Below, one piece after another: positions 1-12,878 of a stretch of DNA of 64,000 nucleotides. Source of the DNA: Agarophyton chilense (Eukaryota; Rhodophyta; Florideophyceae; Gracilariales; Gracilariaceae); contig JARGXX010000113.1 in the NCBI GenBank assembly GCA_030374765.1, positions 1,008,147-1,072,146 of the forward strand, written 5' to 3'. The first letter of the stretch is position 1, and each line of letters starts with the position of its first letter. The position numbers and the translations under genes were made by a program. Under the pieces are notes generated by a model that had not been told where the DNA came from, did not search any database, and saw nothing but the letters and a program-made list of their open reading frames with translations.

Positions 1-3000
1 GTCCCAACTTGGTCCATTTTAAGCTGGCAAGAATTCTTTCATGGAAATAATTCCCCCAGGATTACCGATGCATCAAGTAGACCAATGGACATTAAAGGGA
101 TAGTACCACTTTACCTACACTGAGGACGATTCAGAATCCGCTCGTGGTTCCTTTTATGACCTAACATGGGTGCTGACGCAATCCTAGGGACCTCCTTCAT
201 CGATCGATACATTAAGGCTATTCATATAGGCCTTAGAAAAGTTTCATTCTACTGCGCTCCTTCCATCTCCATAGTTGGTTCCGCCCTAGGGCCAGAAGCT
301 AATCTCAAACAAGCAGTTATCTCCGAAGATACTAAGTCCAATAAGATTCGCTTATCGAAAGCCATAGCGATACCCCCGATGACCCAAATCACCGTATCGA
401 TCCATTCCCAGTCCTCAAGTCTCGTTTCGATACAAAACCACCCGAAAACGGTTCTAAGCACATCACCTTGATGGACAATGGAGTAATGGACATGCGCCCA
501 AACAGGCTCTGACCTTCGGGATGATGCTAGACCACAGTTCCAGCACCCATACCGTACAGGCTTGAAAAGTATGGAAATTGTCGCCGACCAGATGAGCAAA
601 ATGCGCAAAGCTCACGTCATAGAGCCGGCGCCTCCTAACCAATCCTAATGGACAAGTTCCCTTGTCTTCGCGGCTAAGAAGGACGGCTCCGTCAGGTTCT
701 TTGTTGATTATAGAAAGCTGAACGCAGAAACCAAGAGGGACTAATACCCGATACCCCGTATGGACTACTCTGTAGATTCTTTAGGTGAAGCAGCCGTATT
801 CACTATACTGGACGCTAATTCCGAATATTAGAAAATCTCTATGGCTGAGAATGCAAGAGGGCTAAAAACTTTCACCACCCACGAAGGTCTGTTCAGATTT
901 ACTCGTATGCCCTTTGATTTCAAAAATGCGCCAGCGACCTTCCAACGAGTAATGGACATCACACTGTCCAGAACTAAATGGAAATTCGCCTTCGTCTATT
1001 GAGATTGCGTAATAATCTTCTAACGAACCCTGAAGGAACACATTTGGCACGTTAGGACAGTGCTAATAATTCTACAGGATGCCGTAGTAACACTGAAACT
1101 CCGCAAATGCGCCTTCTATCAGGCCTTAGTGAACCACCTCGGTCACGTCGTCCTTCCAGGAAAGTTAAAGGTAGCCAAACGGACCACGGATGCGATCAGC
1201 CAGGCTAAAACTTTCAAAACCTACACGTAACTAGGATCCTTTTTGGGCTGGTGCAATGATTACCGACGTTTCGTCCAAGGATTCGCTAAAAATACAGCCC
1301 CTTTCAGCGCAATATTGAAGAAGGAAAAACCTTCGGAGTTTGAATGCCTTGCCGAGGACCAATATCAGACATTTCAGACTCTAAAAGACAAATAGCTGAA
1401 CCCACCCATACTGGATTTACCAAAACCCAATAGGCCCTTTGTCTTCGACACAGACGCTTTTGATGCCCAAGTAAGATGTGCATTGCTACTGGAACAAGAT
1501 TCACCAAAATATCATCGATGTAATGGATACTGGAGCAGAACGCTCACCAGCGCGGAGCGAAACTATAGTACTACCGAAAAATAATGTCTCGCCATAGTAT
1601 GGTCAGTATTAACAAGCCGACCATACCTTGGGGAAACTAGGTTCAACCTTAGAATAGACCACGATTCACTTCGCTGGTTACTCAATTTGACCGACGCATC
1701 AAGGCGCCTCGCTCGTTTGCGCCTTAGGCTGTCAGAGTATTACTATGATATAAACTATAGGCCAGGCATCAAGAACCAGGCCGCAGATGCCTTCTCGCGA
1801 ATCATTACAGACGGAACTGATGACACGCCATTGGACGAACTCATTTCTACTCCCTTCACCGATGATGGACCTCAGGATAATACGGAAACGGATTACCTTA
1901 TGGGTACGGTCAAAATGGATGATCCTGCGGTAAAGGAGAATGAAGTCTACTTATTGGACTGAGAGACAGTACCACCCAATTCGACACCACCTCAGGTTAA
2001 TTTAATAACCCAAGAGGAAAAGAACTCCTCCCCATACCTATTGAGGAGCTCTTCAAGGCGCAGGTCGAAGACGATTAATGCAAGGAAAAGGCCCAATTAG
2101 TAGAAACCCCTGCATTCCTATTTGACTACGACCGATTAGGACTACTGTGCCGCCGCGAACCACTCGATGGCGCACTCCAACGGGTAGTACCAGGATCACT
2201 GAGGATGCGATTCCTATACCTCGCCCATTTTCCTCGCTTGGCTGGTCACCCTGGAGGCGGGCGAATGTACCAGACCCTAAGGAAATTCTTCTACTGGCCA
2301 CTAATGGCGCAGGACCTATGGCAAACCGCACGGAACTGCACTTCGTGGGCACAAATCCGAGGATATTGCGCCAACCATCAGACCAAATTGAAACTTTTCT
2401 TCGCTGCAGGGCCGATGGAATTCGTCGCGATGGATATAATTGGACCTTTGCCCACGTCGTCCCATCGGAAAGGGTTTGCTTTGGTAATAACCGATAGGTT
2501 TACCGAACTTACCTGAGCCCTACCTCTAGAAAAGACAACAGCCACAGATGTCGCCGCGGCATTCTTGTCCTACTGGGCATATCCCTATGGAATACCAGTC
2601 TACCTCCTTACGGATAATGGAAGCTAGTTTGTATCCAAATTCTTTTCGCACGTTTGTGCTTCCTTATGTACCAAACATGTAACCATAACGGCATAACACC
2701 CTCTAAGCAATGGCCAAGCCGATCGCTTCAACCGTACCCTTCTGGACCGATTGGCACAATACGTATCGTAGCACCAATTGGACTGGGACTACTACGTTGA
2801 ACCACTGTTTTATGCCTACAACACTCAAGTACACGCTTCCACGGGGACAACACCTTTTGATTTAATGCTAACGAGATCGCCACCGCCGATAGCTGTTTAC
2901 CTTCAGGAGTCAATTATACTCCAGGACATAACCGAAGGAAGGACTCATCCTAAGGCGAAACACTACTCGCGCCGACGCATCGACAGCATTATCTAATCCA

Positions 3001-3760
3001 CTAGAACTATACTGACCAAAGCCCAACGGCGTTAAAAGGTCACTTTCGACAAGGCCGTTCGGAACACACCGACCTTTGGGAAAGGAGAAATGGTTTAACT
3101 GGACCGTCCACCGAGGGATAGTGAGGACCTCGATAACACTACGGGGAAGCTCTTCTCCCGATCTCTGAGACTATACAAAGTTCTTAAGGCCAATCAACAT
3201 ACCATTACGTTACTAATCGACGGCCTACAGGACAACGTATCGATGGATCGGGTGACACGAGCTCCCAGCTCCCCCGATTCACCAACGTACCAGTCCCCTG
3301 GCCCAACAGAATCACCCCGACCTCAGACCGAGGCTCAGGTCCCCACAGCTCCTAAGGAAATATCCGCGGACCCGACTGTCCCCACGGACCGATTAGTCAA
3401 TGGCATTGACGATGACCAATCTCTCTGAACCGACTCCTGTGGATTCGCCTCTCTGGACCACACACTCCTTCCGGAGGAGGAATACCAACAGGAATACGTT
3501 ATTGAACGAATCATCTCCGCCAGTCGGGGAGAAAATGCGATAATGCGCTATCGCATCCGTTGGTTTGGCTATACTCCAAAGGAAGATACTTTGCAAAAAT
3601 CCTCAAAACCATTCCGGCTAATTTTATCGCCCGCTGCTGGCGAAAAACGGCAGCACGGAGGGCAGCCTTCAGGAGGGGGCAACCGTTGGCTCGAATAACA
3701 CAAACAGCCTCCCGAAACGTCTTTCAATACACTTCCGGACACGACGGTCCGCCGTAGCGC
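1..3760 (+). pseudogene. pol: Family A pol (PR end, RT, RNase H, integrase, chromodomain), decayed
   Basis: The first 125 bases match the end of the retropepsin domain seen at 29108-29302. RT is recognised by FFVDYRKLNA (about 690-725) and by the catalytic box, which reads Y-stop-DC near 1000 where YLDD is expected. RNase H follows at about 1440-1800 (FDTDAFDAQ, IDHDSLRWLL, ADAFSR). Integrase spans about 2205-3000 with a zinc-binding HFPRLAGHPGG segment, then VAMDIIGPL and LTDNGS for the two aspartates; the third acidic position reads NGQADRF, Asp instead of Glu. A chromodomain-like stretch (RWFGYTPKEDT) lies at about 3490-3600. More than a dozen in-frame stops make it non-functional. Confidence 0.85.
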
Positions 3761-3977
3761 CCGCATCAGGGAACAACGTCAGTTCTCAGGTGACACCTGA
3801 GGAAGACCTCAGGAAGCTGTCAAGGTTCGGACGGCGTCAGGGGTCACGCACGTTGGAGGCATACACGAGCGACTTTGGGAAAGTACAAGCATTATTTTAT
3901 TTGACTAACTAGCAGAGGCCTAAAATCCCTCGTCATGACCTCAAGATTCGCGAAAGCGCTCCGAACGCCAAAAGGAA

Positions 3978-6475
3978 TCACTGGGGAGGCACTGGAATAA
4001 CCCGGTCGTCCTCATTCAAACGTGCAGGAGCGAATTCGGAACTAGGATCACCCGAGGAGCCTACTGTACCAATAGGACCGGCACCAGCGAGCAAAGCACC
4101 GTTCTTCGGCGAAGATTCACTTGAGGGGCTATTGTCACCATCGAAATCCTCCCGGTCGCTCAAATTTAGACTATACCTCGTATCCAAGTCGGCAGTAACC
4201 CTCTGGGACCTCATTTGTGTATTCTGCTTCAGAAGATTGACCATAGCCGTCCCCAGATCTTGAACCTGCTGGACAATCGTGGCGTAGAGCGCCGAGAGAC
4301 CGGTCCAGGAGCAAGCTTCCCTCAGCACTGTCGCAATGTCCATCGAAGCAGTAATACCAACTGTACGGCAGACATGAGGGAGATCGGCGGCTGCAGCCTT
4401 GACCGAAGCCAGAAAATGCGGCGAAGGAGAGAACGGAGCAATGTCGACGCCCACAGTGGAGTTCAGAGCCATCGAATCATCTAAGGGACTAGCGGCTTCG
4501 ACAGTAACCTCTCCAAGAAGGATGTCCACTAGGGCGACGGGCAGCTCATAGGAGAGTTCACCCTGAGGAGCAGCGCCCGAAGGGGCTGGAGGAGGAGAAA
4601 CGGTCGTCAACATAAGATTGGATTCGACGGGAGGATTGACGCCCTCCACGGGCAGGATGAAGGGATCGTCACCGAATGTTTCTCCGCCGGAAATGCCAGC
4701 AGGAACCATCGGCGTGGCTTCCAAATCAGGCTCGAAGCACAGGAGATCGAAACGAATGGCCTTCGGGTAATAGTCAGGCACATGATGCCGCAGAATGTCC
4801 GATGGTTGATTCGTCCAAGCCTTGGCGGGATAGGTACGAGTGTCATCCCGACCCTGCAAATGTAACCATAATTTTCGTGAACGAGTCTGTATCATGATTA
4901 TACCAAAGGAACCCGGGAGTCCTGCTCCACTCCACCTCTAGTACATGATCCAAATGGGCCTCAGCCTCATCGAAGGCGAACTGGGTCCCACGGACGATAT
5001 TCTGGATGTCCAGGTTCCTTACGAAACGTATCATGATGTCCGGAAGCGGGACTACACGAACTCTAGGGCCGGGTATGTGCTCATCGTGCCATACCCTCCA
5101 ATCATCCGAACGGACATTACCACGGACTCCGTACTTCGCGGTATCCAGGAATGCCATAAGGGAAATTACGCCGAACTCGACGTAGAGTAACTTCGAAGAA
5201 AACCAAGACCTTCGTCATCGCCCATGAGTTGGGACGAATGATACGCTACTACGGACGGCGTGGAAACCAATAAGAGCAGCCAGATACGCCAGTAAAGACC
5301 CCATTGGTCCTCATCCACGCGGGGAAGCGATCAGTATAGTGGAGGACGCTTGTCGGTGCTCATGTCGTGAAACCCCACCTGTTGCCAACAGAAGAAGAAC
5401 TCCAGGGATTGACGCAAATCACCATCGGGCTCATGTACCTCGTTACATTAAAGCCTGTTGGACATACAAAACAGGCGGTCTTGCGGCAGTCAGAAGCACA
5501 TGAGCGCCAAAAGGCTGTGACCCGCCGTAGCAAATCTCACGTGATGCGAAATAAAGTCCTCATATAGGTCCGAAAGAAGTTTGTTCACCTTGAACTGGTA
5601 CTCGGCTTCCTTCGCACAATGGACATACGGCATGTTCGCTTGGATGAGGGTAAGACAGCTCGTTGCCGAACGCGGATCCACAGGACAATGCAACCAACGG
5701 TTACACCACAAGACGTTGCGCGCCTTCTTTTCGCCCCTGCAGAACTCAGGGGTCTTAGCGAACCTTCGGGCATCGAGATACACGTGACAAAACCTCTGGA
5801 ATTTTTCCACAGAGGTCGGCAGAATGGCATGACGCGCTGCCCGCGGGTTTCGTCCAATGGTATGGTCAAAACGGTCCCCGGGGCGCTCATACGTCACTTG
5901 GTATCCCAAGGAATTCCCGGCTTGGTTGTTTGAAGCCATGGCGCCGCTGCAAACAGGTTGGTGCGCCAGGAAATGAATCGGCAAACCGACGAAAGCAACA
6001 AAGGTTGGGCGGAGAGTAGCGTATCCAACAGGCTTATAAGGCGTGTTCTGCATCTTTCGCGACCAATGGAGGAATACCACGACGGGGAAGAAGAAAGATG
6101 GAACTGTATCGGGTGGGATGACCGAGGTGAACCCGAATGGACGAAGAGCGCACCATGGATCACGGCGGACGACGTGCGTAGGGTCGCCAAAGAAATAGCG
6201 GGGAAGAGCGAAAGCGGCGATGACCGACCCTTCGGTGCGCGTACAGTACATAAGGTGAATTAATTGCCATCCTGGCGCCAAGGATCAGCTTATACGCTCT
6301 CATACCCGCAAGGATGGTGGCGATGCGACGCCCCGTCGTGCCCAGTGGTAACGAGAGCAAGTAAGCGCTTACGTCCCCCGGATTGGTCATGAGACGCAGA
6401 CATGTCGCACACGGCACCGCTCGTGTCCATGCCATTAGGATGCTGAAGGTCACGAGGTTCTGACCCTGTAGGCAA
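3978..6475 (-). pseudogene. Antisense gene of family A, convergent with pol
   Basis: Lies between pol and the 3' LTR on the opposite strand, tail to tail with pol. The last 305 codons (4895 to 3978) are open; upstream parts are open in pieces (4843-5157 and 5490-6281) with frame changes between them. The protein has a hydrophobic stretch around FGVISLMAFL (about 5150-5180), the motif FLWYNHDT (about 4900), a proline-rich linker, and a predicted helical region near the C-terminus (residues about 200-240) with glutamines and leucines in coiled-coil spacing. The copy at 32990-34339 matches closely. The antisense gene of family D (52973-54763) shares the same motifs in the same order. Function unknown; the family was not recognised. 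Confidence 0.6.
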
Positions 6476-6639
6476 GATTGTGGATTGACCTAAAGGTCCG
6501 ACTAGGGCCAGACACCCAGGAAGATGTGAGACAAGTTGGACTTCGCCGTGACGTTCGAATCATAAGAAGGGACATATGTGAAGGAGCAACGATTACGATT
6601 GAGTTTTGTAAGCCGCCAGGGCCATATGTATCTCACAGA

Positions 6640-7023
6640 CGCCACGTGGACTGGCCGACCTTAGCTGGACATATTTAGATATTTGTTTTAATTTATTTAA
6701 TGTAAATAGGATAGCTTTACAGTGCAAGGGATATCCCAGCGCCTCGCCATTGATATTTACTGGGCTCGAGTGACGCTTCTTTCTTAGAATCAGGTAGGCA
6801 CCGCTAGAATACTAAATTACCCTCTTGGGTATATTAGTTCCACCTATTTGTCTTGCAGCGGTCGTTTCCGGAGCTCAGACCTATGGGACTACGCATTAAA
6901 CGCCCGCCCATTGCACCAAAGACTATGGGAGTGCCGCCGTCAAGGATACGGACCATAGGACCCGCTCTACCACGCTACCTCAGGTTGAGACCAGTACGCT
7001 GACCTACCAGTCATTGCGTTACA
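6640..7023 (+). repeat. Family A 3' LTR
   Basis: About 384 bp, matching the 382-bp copy at 8229-8610 along its whole length. The better copy begins TGCCACATG and ends GCGTTACA, so the ends are the usual TG...CA; here the first base is mutated. It follows the antisense gene, as a 3' LTR should. Confidence 0.75.
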
Positions 7024-8228
7024 GGCAATAGTTTGCATATTTCTTGTATCACAAAAACCGGAACAGGGAACTGACATGATGATGCGGGCCTTTTTAAGGG
7101 AACTGCACGCATCGAAAGTAGTGCATTTTTAAAAAACGCGTAGGCAGTGGTTGAGCGTTGAGACCATCTTTCTAGTCACTAACTTCTGCTGCCTAGGCGC
7201 TCGCTTATATAGGAATTCATAGTTTGGTTTGATTTAATTAAATAGAAATGAATATTACTCACATCCGCGTCGCGTAAAACCATGAACAGCCATATCGTTT
7301 GGACGCTATGGACGTCCTTTTTCGCTTTCGAAGAGTATCCAGCAAGATTTTCGTCGATTCGGAAGTTTTTTTATCTGCAGCATCTAACTTTCTGTCTGTC
7401 AGCGATTCCAAAATAAACTATGCATATGCATAAAATACAAAACATAAATTTCCGCCTGAGATTTCCTTTCTAACATTATTCTTCTTCTATATCAACATGC
7501 ATGCATTGTGTGGATCCTGGAATGCGCACAGTATTCTAGAATTGCTGTAACACACGTGGATGAAGTGCTAGCATGGTCTGCATACCCTATTTCATCGCTG
7601 GCGTCGAAAGCCAGAATGGCGCATTAGGGATAATAATCTATTTGTTATATTTTTATTCGTTACTGTGCTTCTATGAACGCTGCTAGCAGCAATTAGAGTA
7701 ACCTAGAACTACATAGTAGTAACTATCGAGTAGTAATGCGTTTTAGCTTCACTTTGGAGGTTCTAGATCTCTATAAAAAGAGCTCTGATGTCTCCGAGTT
7801 CTCCCTCTAACGACTTCAATCAAGAATTGTCACCAAAAACATCACTTTCCTTGGGCTTTGAGCCCTTCAATTTTATCAAAAGGTGTGGCGTATGCCATCT
7901 AGGGTTCAGTGAGGCAACCCCCGCTGGAAGAGCAAACCGTTTATTATAAAATAACTCTGAGGCGTTTGCCGCAGTACAGGAAACCTATGAAGCGTTAGCC
8001 CCTGGCCGGTGCACCCCCTGTCGGCCCACAGTACCGGTCAAAGTGTCCTGGGCGTGGACGGGAGACGGCCTGTGTGTACCAACGAATCTGGGTCTTTCTA
8101 AAAAGACACCAGAGATTGAGAAGCCTGTGACGTTCATGAAGACTTGGTGGCGGTCTGGGATCTAGTGTGAATGAGCGATTATAACGGTTGAGCCCTGTAA
8201 ACAGCCGGGCCCTAAGGGAACTGACAAA
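7024..8228. other. Sequence between two family A LTRs, nothing recognised
   Basis: About 1.2 kb, partly AT-rich, without a convincing reading frame on either strand. A short open frame on the minus strand (7995-8234) has no recognisable motif and is probably chance. It is not the inside of a family A element, because neither gag nor pol sequence is present. Confidence 0.5.
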
Positions 8229-8610
8229 TGCCACATGTACTGGCCGACCTCAGCTGGACTTATTTAGATTATTAATTAATTTTAATTAGTGTAATAGATT
8301 ATCATTACAGTGCCAGGGAGATCCTAGTGCCTCTGCAGTACTATTACTTGGCTCGAGTGACGCTTCTCCCTTAGAGTAAGGTAGGAACCGTTAGGATACT
8401 AAACAACCCCCTTTGGTATATTTGTTCCACCAATTGGTCTTCAAGCCATCGTTTCCATAACTCCAATATGTAGGACTACGCAGCAAACGCCATCCCATTT
8501 CACCAAGTACCCTGGGAGTGCCGCCGTCAATGATTCGAACGTTAGGACCCGCTCTACCACACTACCACTGGTCGAGGCCCGTACGGTGACCCACCAGTCA
8601 TTGCGTTACA
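8229..8610 (+). repeat. Family A 5' LTR
   Basis: 382 bp, TG...CA ends (TGCCACATG to GCGTTACA), homologous to 6640-7023. It is followed 3 bases later by a primer binding site, which makes it a 5' LTR in + orientation. Confidence 0.75.
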
Positions 8611-8613
8611 TTT

Positions 8614-8633
8614 TGGTCTCCCGAATTAGAATC
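8614..8633 (+). other. Primer binding site of the family A element
   Basis: TGGTCTCCCGAATTAGAATC begins 3 bases after the LTR. Its complement ends in CCA and fits a tRNA 3' end: 7-base acceptor strand, discriminator A and T-stem starting with C. The last five bases, GAATC, are also the target duplication of the solo LTR inserted here. The tRNA species was not identified. Confidence 0.6.
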
Positions 8634-9297
8634 TGTAGTATCCGCTCTAACGGAGAGAGCAGACACCTGCGGCAGCGTTCGGACTGCCGATGGGCGCTTG
8701 CGGCGAAGGAAAAGGGGTGGTAGAGCTAGAACACCAGCGAGCTGGAAGTGGGGTGTAAGGCCACTACTCGCCAGCGAGGGTGAACAGTGCAACTGTAAAA
8801 CGTTGATGGGACGTAGGTACGAGACGGCTCGTGAAATGGTTGGGGGCTGACTATCTATTATAGCTCGTCCAGATCTCCGGTTAAGGAATCCTAAGCGAGG
8901 AACAGAATAGTCATGATGCCCATGTTGTCTCTTTTACTTGGAGTCGGCGCTCACCTCTCGTACACTATATACTGTGTGCTATGGTGACTGCCCAAATAAT
9001 ACATAAATAATACCCAGTGGTCAGCCAATTCGCCAACCCACTGTATGGGTACGGTCCCTAAAGGACTTACCTCTACAAAGGGTAGTAAAACCAGCCACGC
9101 GGATCGCCACTACATGCGCCGTTGCAAGCCACTCCACTCGTGATGCCACGTGTTCCAACAATGTACCCTGCCTCCTGGCATCCTACGCGGTGTGCCGTTT
9201 CATATCACAATGCTGGTGATATCACTCACTTATGAGTTCCAACTGCGACTTCGCGAAAAACCAGCCTTCCGGATTCCCCGACATAGTAGAATACTCG
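8634..9297 (-). repeat. Solo LTR of family D, minus orientation
   Basis: 664 bp, reverse complement of the LTR type at 31786-32449 and, apart from an indel of about 50 bp, of the LTRs bounding the family D element (44730-45445, 54788-55502). Its TG end is slightly damaged at 9294-9297. Left flank is GAATC and right flank AGTTG; they do not match each other, but each matches the other solo LTR's flank, the mark of an inversion. Confidence 0.85.
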
Positions 9298-12200
9298 AGT
9301 TGGTTGGAAGAGATGGGTCATCGTCATTGGTATTGACCATCGGGTCCATGGGGCTGGTTGGGTCCGCGGGAACTGCCTTAGGGGTTGTGCGGACTTGAGC
9401 GTCGACCTGAGGTCATAGTGATTCCGTTGGGACAGCAGACTGGGATTTTGGTGACTCGGGGTAGCTGGGAGCTCGTGTCACCCGATCAATCGATACGGTG
9501 TTTTCTAGGCCATCAATTAGAAATGTAATGGTATGTTGATTGGCCTTAAGGTTTTTATATGGTCCCGTAGAGCGGGGTAAGAGCTTCCGCGTAGTGTTCT
9601 CGAGGTCCTCGCTGTCCCTCGGTGGCCGGTCGAGGTAAACCAGTTCTTCTTTCCCAAAGGTCGGTGTGTTCCAAACGGCCTTGTCGAAACGGACCTTGCA
9701 ACGCCGTTGGGCTTTGGTCATTAAAGTTTTAGTCGAACGAATAATGCTGTTGATGCGTCGGCGCGAGTAGCGCTTCGCCTGGATAGGGGTCATCCCTTCG
9801 GTTATGTCCTGGGGTATGATAGACTCCTGAAGCTCAACAGCTATCGGCGGCGGTGCTCTCGTCAGCGTTAGGTCAAAAGGGGTTATACCCGTGGAAGCGT
9901 GCCCTTGCGTGTTGTAGGCATAAACCAGTGGCTCAACGTAGTCATCCCAGTCCAATTGGTGCTCCGATACGTATTGTGCCAACCGGAACCGGTTCAGAAG
10001 GGTGCGGCTAAAGCATTCGGCTTTGCCATTGGTTTGCGAGTTGTACGCCATGGTGGTCACGTGTTTGATTCCGAAGGTAGCACAAACGTGTGAGAAGATT
10101 TAAGATGTAAAATGGCTGCCGTTATCCGTAAGGAGGTAGAGTGGCATGCCATATGGATTTACCCAGTAGAGCAAGAAGGCCGTGGCGACATCCGCGGCTG
10201 TTGTCTTCCCTAAGGGTAGGGCTCGGGTAAGCTTGGTAAAACTATCTGTTATAACCAAGAGAAACCGTTTTCCACGGGACGACTTAGACAAAGGCCCAAT
10301 TATATACATCGCGACAAATTCTATCGGACTTGCGGCGGGAAAGAGCTTCAATTTGGCCTGATGGTTCGTGCGAGACCCTCGGATTTGTGTGCACGATGTA
10401 CAGTTCCGTGCGGTTTGCCATAGGTCCTGCGTCATTAGTGTCCAGTAGAAGAACTTCCTCAGGGTCCGGTACATTCGTCGGCCTCCAGGGTGACCAGCCA
10501 CGCGAGGGAAATGGGCGAAGTATAGGAATTGAGCCCTCAGAGAAGTTGGTATTACCCGTTGGAGTGTGCCATCCAGCGGTAAGCGGCAACATAGTAGTCC
10601 GAATCGGTCATAGTCGAATAGAGATCCAGGTGTTCCTACCAATTGGGATGTTTCTTTCCAGTACTCGTCTTCGACCTGCGCCTGTAGGAGTTCCTCAATA
10701 GTTATAGGGAGGAGCTCTTTTTTTCTCCGGGGCTATCACATTAACCTGAGGTGGTGTCGAATTGGACGGCATTGTCTCTCAGTCCAATAGGTATATTTCG
10801 TTCTCCTTTACCCCAGGGTCATCCGATTGCACCTTACCCATAAGGTTATCCGTTTCCGTATAACCCTGAGGTCTATCATTCGTAAAGGGGGTATGAATTA
10901 GGTCGTCCAATGGAGTGTCATTAGTTCCGTCGGTAATGATTCGGGACAGGGCATCTGCTGCCTGGTGCTTGATTCCCGGCGTATAGGTTATCTCGTAGTC
11001 ATATTCTGACAGCCTCAGGCGCCACATAGCTAGGCGACTTGATGCATAGGTCATATTGAGTAGCCAGTGGAGTGAATCATGGTCTATCCTAATGGTAGAC
11101 CTGGTTCCCTCGAGGTACGGACGGAGTGTCAATACGGACCATACGATGGCTAGACATTCCTTTTCGGTAGTACTGCAGTTTCGCTCCACGCTGGTGAGCG
11201 TTGTGCTCCAGTATCCGATAGGTCGATAGTCCTTCGGGGACTTTTGTTTCTGTAGCAGGGCACATCCCACTTGGAGATCAAAGGCGTCTGTATCCAGGAC
11301 AAAGGGCCTATTGGGTTTTAGTAAATTTAGTATAGGTGGGTTCAGCAATTTGTCCTTTAGGGTCTGAAATGCCTCGTACTGGTCGTCGGTGATGGCTTCG
11401 AAATCCAAAGTTGTTCCCTTCTTCAGCATCGCGTTGAGAGGGGCCGAGATCTTGGCGAACCCTTGAACGAACCGTCGGTAAACGTTTCACAAGCCCACGA
11501 AGGATCGTAGTTGCGTGTAGGTCCTAAGAGGCTTAGCCTGGCAAATCGCATTTGTAGTCCGTGTGGCCACCTTTAGTTTTCCCGGGAGGATGACGTGACG
11601 GAGATAGTTCACTGAGGCCTGGAAGAAAGCGCATTTGCGGAGTTTCAGTAATACTCCAGCGTCCTGTAGGATTTTCAGCACCTTCTTCACGTGGTGAAGG
11701 TGTTCCTTCACGGTCTGTGAGAAGATTATAACGTCATCCAACTAGACCAGGGCGAACTTCCATTTGAGTCTGGACAGTATGATGTCCATTACCCGTTGGA
11801 AAGTTTTGGTGCATTCATTAAACCAAAGGGCATATGGGTAAATCGGAACAGAGCTTCATGGGTTGTCAAGGTGATCAGCGCTCTCGCATCTTCGGCCAAA
11901 GGGATTTGCTAATATCTGGAGTTAGCGTCTAGTGTGGTAAATAAGACAGCTTCGCGTAAGGAATCCAGACAGTCGTCCATGCGGGGTATCGGGTATGAGT
12001 CCCTCTTGGTTACTGCCTTCAGCTTCCTGTAGTCGACACAGAACCTGAAGGAGCCATCTTTCTTCGCCACGAGGACAAGGTAACTTACCCATTCGTATTG
12101 ATTTGGAGGCGCCGGTTCTATGACTTGAGCTTTGCGTATCTTGTCCATCTGATCGGCGACAATTTCGCTACCCTTAAGGCCTGTACGGTATGGGTGCTGG

Positions 12201-12878
12201 AACTGTGGTCTAGCATCATCCTGAAGGTCAATGCGGTGTATAGTGGCTCTGATTGTTCCCAATCTACCTGACCACATGGCCTGGTATTCCCTGAGGACAT
12301 CAAGTACCTGGGGTCTATAGGATTCGAATTCTGCGCCAATAGCGACCGTCCCCTCCCAAGAGTCGACATCCTCGTCGGGAGTTCGCGTCGCAATGTTATC
12401 CATTTGGGCCTCCATAATGGCCACGGGCGCGGGTAGAGTGATACCAATCACTTTATCTTTAGGTAACCGTACGGGTTTATCTCTGAAGTTGCTGATTGTG
12501 ACCAAGAAGGGCCTGTTGGGGTGGATGTCCATTACTCCATTGGCCGTTAAGGTAGGGTGCTTCAGAACCGTTTTCGGGTGTTTCTGAATCGTTACGAGAC
12601 CTGAGGACTGGGAATGGACTGATACAGCTATTTGGGTCATCGCGGGTATCGTTATGGCCTTTGACAGGCGAACCTTATTGGACTTCGTATTTTCGGAGAC
12701 AACCGCTCGTTTGCGGTTTGCTTCTGGCCCTGGGGCTGAACCAGTTATGGAGATGGAAAGAGCGCGGTAAAACGCGACTTTCCTAAGGCCTGGGTGAATG
12801 GCCTTGATGTATCGACTGATGAAAGAGGTCCCTAGGATTGCGTCTGCGCCCAAGTTAGGTCATACAAGGAACCACGAG
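9298..12878 (-). pseudogene. pol: Family A pol half: RT, RNase H, integrase, linker
   Basis: Reading leftwards: a region open from 12853 to 11909 holds the protease-RT linker and first RT motifs (RFCVDYRKL, FTTLDANS). RT continues to about 11490, where the catalytic YLDD box has a TAG stop in place of Tyr (VIIF follows it). RNase H is open at 11429-10779 (VLDTDAFDLQ, IDHDSLHWLL, AADALSR). Integrase is at 10642-9413 (AHFPRVAGHPGG; VAMYIIGPL with Tyr for the first catalytic Asp; LTDNGS; NGKAECF). There is one frame change in the RT and one before the integrase. The chromodomain is absent here because it lies across the inversion, at 32450. Confidence 0.85.

Larger units (their letters stand above)
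1..7023 (+). mobile_element. Ty3/gypsy retrotransposon, family A, 5' part outside window
   Basis: Order on the + strand is protease tail, reverse transcriptase, RNase H, integrase and chromodomain, then a gene on the opposite strand and a 384-bp LTR. The 5' LTR and gag lie left of the window. The element is heavily decayed, with stops and frame breaks throughout. Compared with the second copy (minus strand, 9298-12878), about 300 bp are missing near position 510, between the protease tail and the RT. The domain order PR-RT-RH-IN-chromodomain is that of Ty3/gypsy chromoviruses. Confidence 0.85.

Noticed and set aside
249..608. 119-codon minus-strand frame opposite the start of family A pol
   Set aside because: Shadow of the protease-RT coding strand, with no motif and no counterpart opposite the other pol copies.
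8495..8580. tRNA-like boxes on the minus strand of the family A LTR (GGTAGAGCGG and GTTCGAATCA)
   Set aside because: The two boxes are too close together and the arms do not pair into a cloverleaf; the same segment is part of both LTR copies and is decayed in the other.
8634..9297. Idea that this LTR is the 3' LTR of the family A pol beside it
   Set aside because: Its relatives bound the family D element, while family A ends in a different 382-384 bp LTR; the swapped flanks show it is an inserted solo LTR.
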